Positions 33,591-40,166 of a stretch of DNA of 43,991 bases are shown here, in pieces. Position numbers and translations under genes: made by a program. The notes below the pieces were generated by a model. That model saw only the letters and a list, made by a program, of their open reading frames with translations. It was not told the DNA's origin and did no database searches. How positions within the stretch are numbered: position 1 is the stretch's first letter; every line of letters starts with the position of its first letter. Source of the stretch: Treponema sp. UBA3649 (GTDB lineage: Bacteria > Spirochaetota > Spirochaetia > Treponematales > Treponemataceae); the NCBI GenBank assembly GCA_002373325.1, contig DFKI01000023.1, positions 1-43,991 on the forward strand, read 5' to 3'.

Positions 33591-34732
33591 ATGAAAAAAC
33601 AGATGTCTCTTTTTGCCATATTGATTTTCTCCCTTCTCTTTTCATCCTGCGTTATGCATTACAAGGACGGCGGGACAACAACCTGCAATTTTCTCATCTT
33701 CAAGGTCATCAACTGGAACACCCTGAGCGGAAAGCGTTACTCGGAGATTGTCTTTTTTCCGAAGAGCCTTTACCGCCTGGATTATTTTGACGGACGCGAG
33801 GAAAAAGATTTCGAGAAGCTCCTTGCAAGCGCAAAGCCAAAAAATCAGGATTTTTCTGAGAAGCCAGATTCATCGGAGGAGTCCTTTGTCGAGCTCCATT
33901 CCCTTGACACATATCCTTCGAGCGGAAACAAACTTTACGACGCTTATGTTAGACGAGGGACAAAGACAAATTATTATCTGATCCGCCGTATGATTTGCGG
34001 GGAGCCGACGAATTTTTTTATCCCCGACATCGCTTCCCCGCTTACCGACGGAGACATCGCCTTCATGCTTCTGACCGACATCAACTGCAACGACGGGTGG
34101 GAGAAAAATCTTTTACCGGCTTCTGTCATTGAAAAGGAGGGATCCACCGCGCGCTGTCTTTTCGACTATCTTCACGCCTCACAGTCAAACCGAATAGACG
34201 TCGCACGGAAACTGCTTGAGCATTACATTGACGACGAGACGGGATACCTTCACGACGGCATTGATCACCTGGCGAACAGACCTTCGAGGACCTGCACTTG
34301 ATTTTTTCGTTCGCAAAGAAACTGATCGGGAATGACGCGGACAAGGAAAAACTCAGCCGTGCCGTAGAGACAATAATGCGTCTTTCAAAATTGGAAAGAT
34401 CTGCCCAGGACTTCAGCTCTCGCTATGACCTTTACACCGACGGAGACGCGAGCCTTGAGGTCGTGGACGGAAAGGGTGGAATGTTCAAGGGTGCGGGAAG
34501 TCACAAGGTGGACTTTGGATTTTATCTTCACACAGCGGATTCCCACATGAATTTTTTCATTGCCGATGACGGAGAAACTCTTGTGGTTGACATCGGTGGA
34601 GGAGGCGACACAGAAAGCGAATACTACGCGGCTCAGGGCGGATACGAGGACGCTGATTACGAGCCGAACCGATTTTACGAAATCACTCCGGAAACTTCAA
34701 GCGTCAAAATCACTGACTTTTACTGGGAGTAG
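33591..34732 (+). pseudogene. Lipoprotein gene split by a frameshift
   Basis: ATG 33591 opens a lipoprotein signal KKQMSLFAILIFSLLFSSC with Cys20 predicted. The first frame runs to 34301. A second frame that has no credible start of its own continues as EQTFEDLHLIFSFAKKLIG and ends at 34732 with VKITDFYWE. Around 34268-34275 the two join as ...DGIDHLA / EQTFEDLHLIF..., which looks like one protein of about 380 residues broken by a one-base change. No slippery sequence is seen. The second half, SRYDLYTDGDASLEVVDGKG, reads as a soluble beta-rich domain. I do not recognise the family. Sequencing error is a possible alternative. Confidence 0.7.
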
Positions 34733-34778
34733 GGAACCACTGATTTATAGCATCGTGTCATTGCCTTTGCGCCATTGT

Positions 34779-34844
34779 GTCATTGCCGGACTTGATCCGG
34801 CAATCCCTGTTGATAGAGATTATCGGGTCAAGCCCGATAATGAC
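34779..34844. repeat. REPIN-like element, copy 2
   Basis: Arm 1 (34779-34805) is GTC then ATTGCCGGA-CTTGA-TCCGGCAAT then C. Arm 2 (34818-34844) is G then ATTATCGGG-TCAAG-CCCGATAAT then GAC. This is the copy at 10655-10735 with the two hairpins exchanged and a 12-bp spacer. It lies in the gene-free stretch 34733-34985. Confidence 0.8.
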
Positions 34845-34910
34845 AATTTTTGAGCCCGACAATGACATTTTTGGAGTCTGATAATGACATTCTTTGAGCC
34901 CGATAATGAC
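34836..34910. repeat. 22-bp tandem repeats derived from the REPIN arm
   Basis: Units starting with GAYAATGAC occur at 34836, 34858, 34880 and 34902, an exact 22-bp period, each followed by a T-rich run and GAGYCY. The first unit is the end of REPIN arm 2, so the array appears to have grown from it. Confidence 0.85.
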
Positions 34911-34949
34911 ATCGTTCTGAATTAATCAGCGGCTTCTTGGAACGGGACC

Positions 34950-34978
34950 TTGTAAAATTTCATTTTCTGATTTATAAT
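34950..34978 (+). promoter_or_regulatory. Promoter of the adenylate cyclase gene, predicting a leaderless mRNA
   Basis: TTGTAA (34950-34955) and TATAAT (34973-34978) are 17 bp apart. The start is expected near 34985, one base before ATG 34986. Confidence 0.7.
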
Positions 34979-34985
34979 GTACATA

Positions 34986-36299
34986 ATGCCGTATAACATA
35001 GAGTTTCAGATTGCGGGCTTAATCGTCGTGTTGATTCTGCTCGTTGTTTTTTTTGCGAAAGAAAGATTTCACTCCCTGCAGAATTCAATCTACCGGGCCC
35101 TGCTCATAATCACTGTGCTTGAGCTCATCCTTGACATCGCGAGCGTCATCACAATCACGAACAGGGAGCTTTGTCCAAGGCTCAACGCTTTTCTCTCAAA
35201 GGGATATCTTGTCGCCATGCTTTCCTACATCGCTTGCGTCGCATTGTACACTCTCTCGAACACAATCTATTCCTCAATGCCGGGATGGAAGAAAAAAATG
35301 AAGCTTGCCCAGGCAGTGATGATTTTTGCCGCGCTGACTGTATGCTGCGTTCTCGTAATCATGCGGGATCTTTTTTACGGAGGCGAGGGAAAGTTCATCT
35401 ACAGCTACGGACCTGCGAGCGACACGGTTTACATGTTCTCCACACTTGCCGTAATCTATGTGATTTTCGTCCTCCTCATCAACATCAAAAATATTCCTCC
35501 CGCAAGGCAGCTTTCCATCTACAGCTTCTGCATTATGGAAGGAATCATCGCCATCGTGCAAATGTTCAACAAAGAGCTTCTCATAATCGGATTCGGAACC
35601 GCGGCCACCATAATGATAATGTACTTCACGATTGAGAATCCCGACATGAAGATGATCAAGGCACTGAACAACGCGAACAAAAAGAACAGGGAGCTTCTTC
35701 TGAACATCCTTCCTGAGTCGGTCGCCGACAGGTTGAAGGACTCAAACTCAACTTTCACCGAGCAGTTCAATGACGTTACGATCATGTTCCTTGACCTCGT
35801 GAATTTCTCCAAGCTTTCGAATGACATAGGAGCGCAGAAGATTGTGTTCCTTCTGAATAAATTTTTCTCCCAGATTGACGACCTTCTGGGTGTGTTCCGC
35901 GTGGAGAAAATCAAGACGATGGGAGACTCCTACATGGCAGCCGCCGGGATCCCGGATTATTATGAGGAAAACCACGAGGAGATGCTGAGGTTCGCCTTTG
36001 CCGTCCTGAAGCTGCTTGAGGGATTCAACAAAAGAAACGGCACGAACATTCAGGTGAGAATTGGACTCAACACGGGGCCTGTTGTCGCGGGAATCATCGG
36101 AAAGAAAAAATTCATCTATGACCTTTGGGGAGAGGCCGTGAACCTTGCCTCAAGGATGGAGTCCTACGGCGTTCCTGACAGAATCGCGGTCTCTCCCTAC
36201 CTTGCGAAAAAACTAGAGGGAAACCACACGCTTGAAGCGCAGCCTGTGACGAACATCAAGGGATTCGGAGAAATGGAGACGTATCTTGTCCGGGATTAA
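34986..36299 (+). CDS. Membrane-bound class III adenylate cyclase
   Basis: About 437 residues. Roughly seven hydrophobic helices fill residues 1-215 (GLIVVLILLVVFFAKERF onward), followed by NPDMKMIKALNNANKKNREL, a linker common after 7TM sensor domains. The cyclase domain covers about 260-437. The metal-binding aspartates are Asp270 (FLDLVNFS) and Asp314 (KTMGDSY). Lys310 and Asp379 (YDLWGE) suggest ATP rather than GTP, and the transition-state residues Asn386 and Arg390 are in VNLASRMES. It should convert ATP to cAMP. ATG 34986 is preferred because the in-frame ATG 34977 overlaps the -10 box; neither has a Shine-Dalgarno. Confidence 0.92.
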   Translation: MPYNIEFQIAGLIVVLILLVVFFAKERFHSLQNSIYRALLIITVLELILDIASVITITNRELCPRLNAFLSKGYLVAMLSYIACVALYTLSNTIYSSMPGWKKKMKLAQAVMIFAALTVCCVLVIMRDLFYGGEGKFIYSYGPASDTVYMFSTLAVIYVIFVLLINIKNIPPARQLSIYSFCIMEGIIAIVQMFNKELLIIGFGTAATIMIMYFTIENPDMKMIKALNNANKKNRELLLNILPESVADRLKDSNSTFTEQFNDVTIMFLDLVNFSKLSNDIGAQKIVFLLNKFFSQIDDLLGVFRVEKIKTMGDSYMAAAGIPDYYEENHEEMLRFAFAVLKLLEGFNKRNGTNIQVRIGLNTGPVVAGIIGKKKFIYDLWGEAVNLASRMESYGVPDRIAVSPYLAKKLEGNHTLEAQPVTNIKGFGEMETYLVRD

Positions 36300-36334
36300 A
36301 AACAGCGAGCATCAAATCATGTAGATCAGCGTTT

Positions 36335-36416
36335 GTTAAGTGGAGTTAACAATTTTTGCTTGATTTTGTTAAGTCGAGTTAACGATTTTGTGTAAATTTT
36401 GTTAAGTAGACTTAAC
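36335..36416. repeat. Three 16-bp near-palindromes at exact 33-bp period
   Basis: GTTAAGTGGAGTTAAC (36335-36350), GTTAAGTCGAGTTAAC (36368-36383) and GTTAAGTAGACTTAAC (36401-36416) start 33 bp apart. Only the central bases and one arm base vary. The 17-bp stretches between are T-rich and partly conserved. Three helical turns per unit would put all sites on nearly the same face. Confidence 0.92.
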
Positions 36417-36455
36417 AAATCCGAGAAAATATGTGAGCATCGTTAGATGCGAACC

Positions 36456-36501
36456 AATCCGCTTGTTTAAAATCATAAAATGGATAACAAACGGATTTTT
36501 T
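36456..36501 (+). terminator. Possible terminator downstream of the adenylate cyclase gene
   Basis: AATCCGCTTGTT (36456-36467) pairs with AACAAACGGATT (36486-36497) with one mismatch and an 18-nt loop. The end runs into six T residues. The distance of 160 nt from the stop is long, so the assignment is tentative. Confidence 0.5.
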
Positions 36502-36540
36502 CATCGCTAACGCGATTCACCACGGCAATCTTGTATTTTG

Positions 36541-37029
36541 CTAAAGCAGATCCAAAGCTTCTTGAATAAGTTTGTCACTTAGTCGAATATTGCTGTCTTT
36601 AAGTAATTCAAAGCTCGCTTTGACATCATCTTTTGAAAGCATTTTCTCATTGAAGGCTTGTATAAGGATACCAACTGTTCCAGTGATAGGAATACCTAGT
36701 TTTTGTGCAATTTTTCGACCTTTGCGTTCGTCTATTATAAGGACATCAGAGTTTAGTTCTCCTGCAATTACGATGGCTTCGCTTTCACTGTCATCAAGAC
36801 CGCTTACTGTTTGCAAAATCGCTAACGACTGCTGATTTTTGACTGCCGTGACTTTTAGAAAATCAGCTTTTTTTACAATTTCAGCCTCATTTTCAAAAAA
36901 AATATTTGTCGTAAGTTCCCGATAGACAGCCTCTGGTATAAGAATTTCACCAAAAAGTTTTTCGAGCAAATCGAGTTTATTGATTTTTATGAGTGAGATA
37001 ATGGGAGTTGTGTCAGAGATGACCGTCAT
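36541..37029 (-). CDS. PIN-like DUF3368 toxin
   Basis: The 162-residue protein has PIN-type acidic positions: Asp6 in VISDTTPIISL, Glu in AVYRELT, and later aspartates in SDVLIIDERKGRKIA. The LGIPITGTVGILIQA end matches DUF3368 proteins, which are predicted RNases of toxin-antitoxin systems. It overlaps the upstream UPF0175 antitoxin gene by 4 nt (ATGA), the usual order for this pair. Confidence 0.9.
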   Translation of the reverse strand: MTVISDTTPIISLIKINKLDLLEKLFGEILIPEAVYRELTTNIFFENEAEIVKKADFLKVTAVKNQQSLAILQTVSGLDDSESEAIVIAGELNSDVLIIDERKGRKIAQKLGIPITGTVGILIQAFNEKMLSKDDVKASFELLKDSNIRLSDKLIQEALDLL

Positions 37030-37307
37030 ACAGCATTTCTCCGTATTTTTTTTAGCACGGCGATGTCGCTTTGAAGTTCTTCCCGTGTTTGGTCTAAATA
37101 TGAAAGTCCAAGACTGCTGTATAGAGAAATCAAATCGAGTTTGTGAATTCCGAGTATTTCCGCCGCTTTCCCATGAGAAATAGTTTCATTCTGAATATAG
37201 GGAAACAAAATCATTGCGTTTCTCAGCAATTCTGATTTTTCATCCTCAACGACTGTGAATTCGGTCATAGTATCAGGAATTTTTATGGAAACTGCTGTCA
37301 TTGCCAT
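37026..37307 (-). CDS. UPF0175 family antitoxin
   Basis: About 93 residues from ATG 37307, which follows AGGAGG; a frame reaching 37325 has no such signal. The helical core LRNAMILFPYIQNETISHGKAAEILGIHKLDLISLYSSLGL is typical of UPF0175, a small HTH-like antitoxin that neutralises the DUF3368 toxin and represses the operon. Confidence 0.9.
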   Translation of the reverse strand: MAMTAVSIKIPDTMTEFTVVEDEKSELLRNAMILFPYIQNETISHGKAAEILGIHKLDLISLYSSLGLSYLDQTREELQSDIAVLKKIRRNAV

Positions 37308-37328
37308 TTTAATACCTCCTATCAATAC

Positions 37329-37337
37329 ATTATAACA
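37329..37337 (-). promoter_or_regulatory. Extended -10 promoter of the toxin-antitoxin pair
   Basis: On the minus strand TGTTATAAT is an extended -10 element about 20 nt before the start at 37307. No clear -35 box. Confidence 0.45.
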
Positions 37338-37357
37338 TCATTCTTCAAAATTAGCAT

Positions 37358-37432
37358 CTACTTTCCTTCCACCACGGCAATTTCCTCTTTCGTCAAACCG
37401 TAGAGTTTGTAAACGGAGGAATTGATATCCAT
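37358..37432 (-). pseudogene. C-terminal tail of a type II (Eco57I-like) DNA methylase
   Basis: The 24-codon frame encodes SSVYKLYGLTKEEIAVVEG, the hallmark C-terminal end of large adenine methylase/type IIG restriction proteins (VYxLYGLTxEEIxIVEG). The remainder of the gene is missing. A TATAAT box and GGAGA site stand immediately upstream of its ATG, so the microORF could still be expressed. Confidence 0.7.
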
Positions 37433-37628
37433 GTTTATCTCCAAAATCTATTATAATACAGTTTGATAGAAAAAGCTACTGGAAGCTGGTAATTTCAGTC
37501 CGTGACAATTTGTCACAATCTCGCTCCCTTTGAATGTGGCAAGTTTTTTTCTTATTTTTCCATGGAGGATGTATAGAACAAAAAAAAACACAATATGATA
37601 TAATGGTAAAAGTGTTTGGAGCAAAAAA

Positions 37629-37952
37629 ATGAAATCAGCTGAAGAGTTTATTACATTCGCAAAATCACTAAAGGGTGACGAAAAAGGAGAGGCACAGACA
37701 TTTCTTAATCATTTTTTCCAAATTTTCGGTTATGAAGATGTTGTTACTGCCGGTGGAACTTTTGAATCAAGGATAAAGTTTTCAGATGATACTACAAAAT
37801 TTGCAGATTGTCTTTTTGCCCCGACAGGACATCCGGGTGTTTTGATAGAAATGAAAAAGCGGGCGGAAAAAGCAATGATGCCACCCGGTTTGCCGCCAAT
37901 CATAAAGGACGCATCCAAGTTTATTTCCGTTGACTGTGTACGGATTATTTGA
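37629..37952 (+). pseudogene. N-terminal fragment of a type II DNA methyltransferase/RM protein
   Basis: Residues 1-80 match the N-terminus of large methylases of the YeeA/type IIG kind: EEFITFAKSLKGDEKGEAQT, FLNHFFQIFGYEDV, RIKFSDDTTKFADCLF and VLIEMKKRAEKA. Similarity ends there, and the frame stops after a short unrelated tail at 37952 (107 residues instead of about 900). The expected methylase motifs (FxGxG, NPPY) are absent. TTGGAG precedes the ATG, and an extended -10 TGATATAAT lies at 37596-37604. It faces away from the C-terminal remnant, so these are remains of one rearranged gene or of two. Confidence 0.75.
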
Positions 37953-38077
37953 AACTGTTTATCAGGCTCAATCCCGCTTCATAATGCCTCTTCACTACAA
38001 ATGTTATATCACTTTTGCAACTGGGACTTCAACAGAAAACCGACGGTAAGCAAAGGGGCGCAAATCAGGCGACATTT

Positions 38078-38920
38078 TTACATGGAGAAATCTTTTCCCA
38101 GATAAATCTCTCGTGCCTTGGGGGACTGCAGGATTTCCTCCTTGTTTCCCTGAGTGACAATCTCTCCGGTTGAGATGATGATTGCCCGGTCGGTGATTTC
38201 AAGTGTGTCGCGCACGTTGTGGTCGGTAATCAGAACTCCGATTCCCCTCTTGCTCAAAAGCCTGATGATTTCCTTGATGTCGGCAACCGCAATGGGGTCT
38301 ATTCCGGCAAAGGGCTCGTCCAAAAGCAAAAACTTCGGCTCAATGGCAAGGGAGCGCGCAATCTCGGTCCTTCGTCTTTCTCCTCCCGAAAGCGTGTAGG
38401 CCGGCTGCTTTCTGATTCTGCCTATGGAAAATTCCTCAATCAAATCCTCGAGCTGCTTTTTTTTCTGCGCCTTGTTCAAATCACGTCTCGTCTCCAAAAT
38501 GGAATAGATGTTTTCCTCGACCGTGAGTTTTCTGAAAACCGATGGCTCCTGCGGCAGATATGAGATTCCGATTTTTGCCCTCTTGTACATTGGAAGTCCC
38601 GTAATCCGAGTGCTGTCCATGTAGACTTCTCCGCTCGTGGGTTTGTAGAATCCGACAATCATGTAAAATGTCGTCGTTTTTCCGGAGCCGTTCGGACCTA
38701 AAAGACCAAGGACCTCTCCCGTGTGCATTGCAAACTCGATTCCCTTTACGACCTGCTTGCGTCCGAATGCCTTGTGGAGGGACGAAACTCTGAGCGTGTG
38801 TCCAGGAAAATCATTTTCGCTTTCGACCTGCACATCGTCTTTTTTTTCAAGGCTGATTTTTTTTTCAGTTTCAGATTCCGCGTCGTTTTGATGAATCGAA
38901 AACAAATCCTCTTCGCTCAT
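38078..38920 (-). CDS. lptB: Lipopolysaccharide-transport ATP-binding protein LptB
   Basis: The 280-residue ATPase has Walker A GPNGSGKTTTFYMIVGF, Q-loop GISYLPQEPSVFRKLTVEENI, signature LSGGERRRTEIARSLA, Walker B LLLDEPFAGIDPIAV and switch HNVRDTL, all characteristic of LptB. It would drive extraction of a lipid from the inner membrane for transport to the outer membrane with LptFG. An acidic N-terminal extension of about 38 residues is unusual; LptB is normally about 240. It overlaps lptA by 4 nt and is last in its operon. No LptF or LptG is in the window. Confidence 0.95.
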   Translation of the reverse strand: MSEEDLFSIHQNDAESETEKKISLEKKDDVQVESENDFPGHTLRVSSLHKAFGRKQVVKGIEFAMHTGEVLGLLGPNGSGKTTTFYMIVGFYKPTSGEVYMDSTRITGLPMYKRAKIGISYLPQEPSVFRKLTVEENIYSILETRRDLNKAQKKKQLEDLIEEFSIGRIRKQPAYTLSGGERRRTEIARSLAIEPKFLLLDEPFAGIDPIAVADIKEIIRLLSKRGIGVLITDHNVRDTLEITDRAIIISTGEIVTQGNKEEILQSPKAREIYLGKDFSM

Positions 38921-39588
38921 TGCGCTCCCTCCTTTTTTTCCTCGGCAGATTGAACCGCAGCAGGTTTTGACTCAGCTGAAACGGACCCGCGTACTCTTCC
39001 GTCCAAAGTGATTTCATTCGTGTCCATGTTGAGCGAGATTTCCTGTGCCCTGAACAAATCGCTTCCCTGCTGCACCGTGGGATTTCCTGTCAGAATCAGC
39101 ATCTTTTGGTTTTTCTGATATACCGCGTTTGCTGCCGTGCATGTGTTTTCCTTTTGCACCAGATTTACGTTGATTTGCATTACGGCGATTTCAGTGTTCT
39201 GATTGTAGTCAATTATCTCCGCGTCCGCCGTCACATCGTTTTGCGTGTCCACAAGATGAACAGTGTTTTTCAAAGTCGCGATTTTTTTGTCTCTGTCATA
39301 GCTCATTGTCTCGCACGTGAAGTCCATGCCGCTGTCCTTTATTTTTCCCGTGACGCCTCCGCTTGCAGTGATGAAACGGAAGTCCTTTCCCGAAAGCTCA
39401 ATTGATTCCGCGGAAAGCTCCATGTTTTCCGTTGTGATTGAAGCGTTCCCGGAGAGCATTGTTTTTTCGGCGTTCTTTTTCGTGCTTCCGCTCATCCTGT
39501 CCGCCCTGAACGTGATTGTCTCAGAGTATGATGTGAAAATGAGAGAAAGAAAAACCGCAATGGAAAATCTCTTGAAAAAATGTCTCAT
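38917..39588 (-). CDS. lptA: LptA/OstA family periplasmic lipid-bridge protein
   Basis: The 223-residue protein has a signal peptide (RFSIAVFLSLIFTSYS) and then repeating beta strands of the OstA fold: ITFRADRMSG, LSGNASITTENMELSAESIEL, DFTCETMSYDRDKKIATLKN and VTADAEIIDYNQNTE, ending with LFRAQEISLNMDTNEITLDG. LptA forms the bridge for glycolipid across the periplasm. It overlaps lptB and lptC by 4 nt each. Treponemes lack classical LPS, so the cargo may be a different glycolipid. Confidence 0.9.
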   Translation of the reverse strand: MRHFFKRFSIAVFLSLIFTSYSETITFRADRMSGSTKKNAEKTMLSGNASITTENMELSAESIELSGKDFRFITASGGVTGKIKDSGMDFTCETMSYDRDKKIATLKNTVHLVDTQNDVTADAEIIDYNQNTEIAVMQINVNLVQKENTCTAANAVYQKNQKMLILTGNPTVQQGSDLFRAQEISLNMDTNEITLDGRVRGSVSAESKPAAVQSAEEKKEGAQ

Positions 39589-40166
39589 CTTTCCGCCTCC
39601 GTTTTGATTTCCTCATCAGGATTTTGTTCCTCTGAATCCGTGAATGTTCCGCTCACTTCGTACTTAAAAGAAAATGAGTTGCTGATTCCGCTGGCAGAAA
39701 ATCCGGAGCCTTCCATTTCAAGTCCGTCTTTTTTTATGCGAACCGTCTCTCCCGCGCTTGCCGTGAGCTGCTCAGTGTTGCCGTTCCACCTCAGGTTCTC
39801 TGCTGAAATCTCAAGGTTCTGGTTTTTGCTTTTTATTTCTATCTCATTGAAAAGACTGTAGACTTTGTTCTTTGTGTCAAGGCTCAAAAATCCGCATCTG
39901 CCTTCCGTATCTGTTTCACGCTCCTTTGTCCATGTCGCAAAACTTGCGTTCTCCGCATAGGAAGCTCCGTTGTCCTTGTACTGCTCCAGATGCTCAGCGC
40001 TCAGTCTGAACGAAGGGGAAGAGTCCGTGTATCTTGTGAACTCCGCACCGTAAAAAACAAGCTCGGGAACTTTGTCCTCAACGGATACTCCCTCGTCATA
40101 TTTCAGCGAGCATGAGAAAAGTAAGAAAGTCAGGACTGAGAAAAACAGCGGGGGAATTTTTTTCAT
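39585..40166 (-). CDS. lptC: LptC family lipoprotein
   Basis: 193 residues. The N-terminus PPLFFSVLTFLLFSCS is a lipoprotein signal with Cys19 rather than the usual LptC membrane anchor. The body is the LptC beta-jelly-roll type (PELVFYGAEFTRYTDSSPSFRLSAEHLEQYKD, then NLEISAENLRWNGNTEQLTA). It would take lipid from LptFG and pass it to LptA. It overlaps pyrG by ATGA and lptA by 4 nt. Confidence 0.85.
   Translation of the reverse strand: MKKIPPLFFSVLTFLLFSCSLKYDEGVSVEDKVPELVFYGAEFTRYTDSSPSFRLSAEHLEQYKDNGASYAENASFATWTKERETDTEGRCGFLSLDTKNKVYSLFNEIEIKSKNQNLEISAENLRWNGNTEQLTASAGETVRIKKDGLEMEGSGFSASGISNSFSFKYEVSGTFTDSEEQNPDEEIKTEAER

Noticed and set aside
34298..34732. Separate 144-residue gene starting at TTG 34298
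   Set aside because: No ribosome site, and the same frame upstream (EQTFEDLH) continues the preceding lipoprotein, so a frameshift explains it better.
36335..36416. CRISPR array
   Set aside because: The repeat is only 16 bp, the intervening stretches are similar to each other, there are three units and no cas gene is present.
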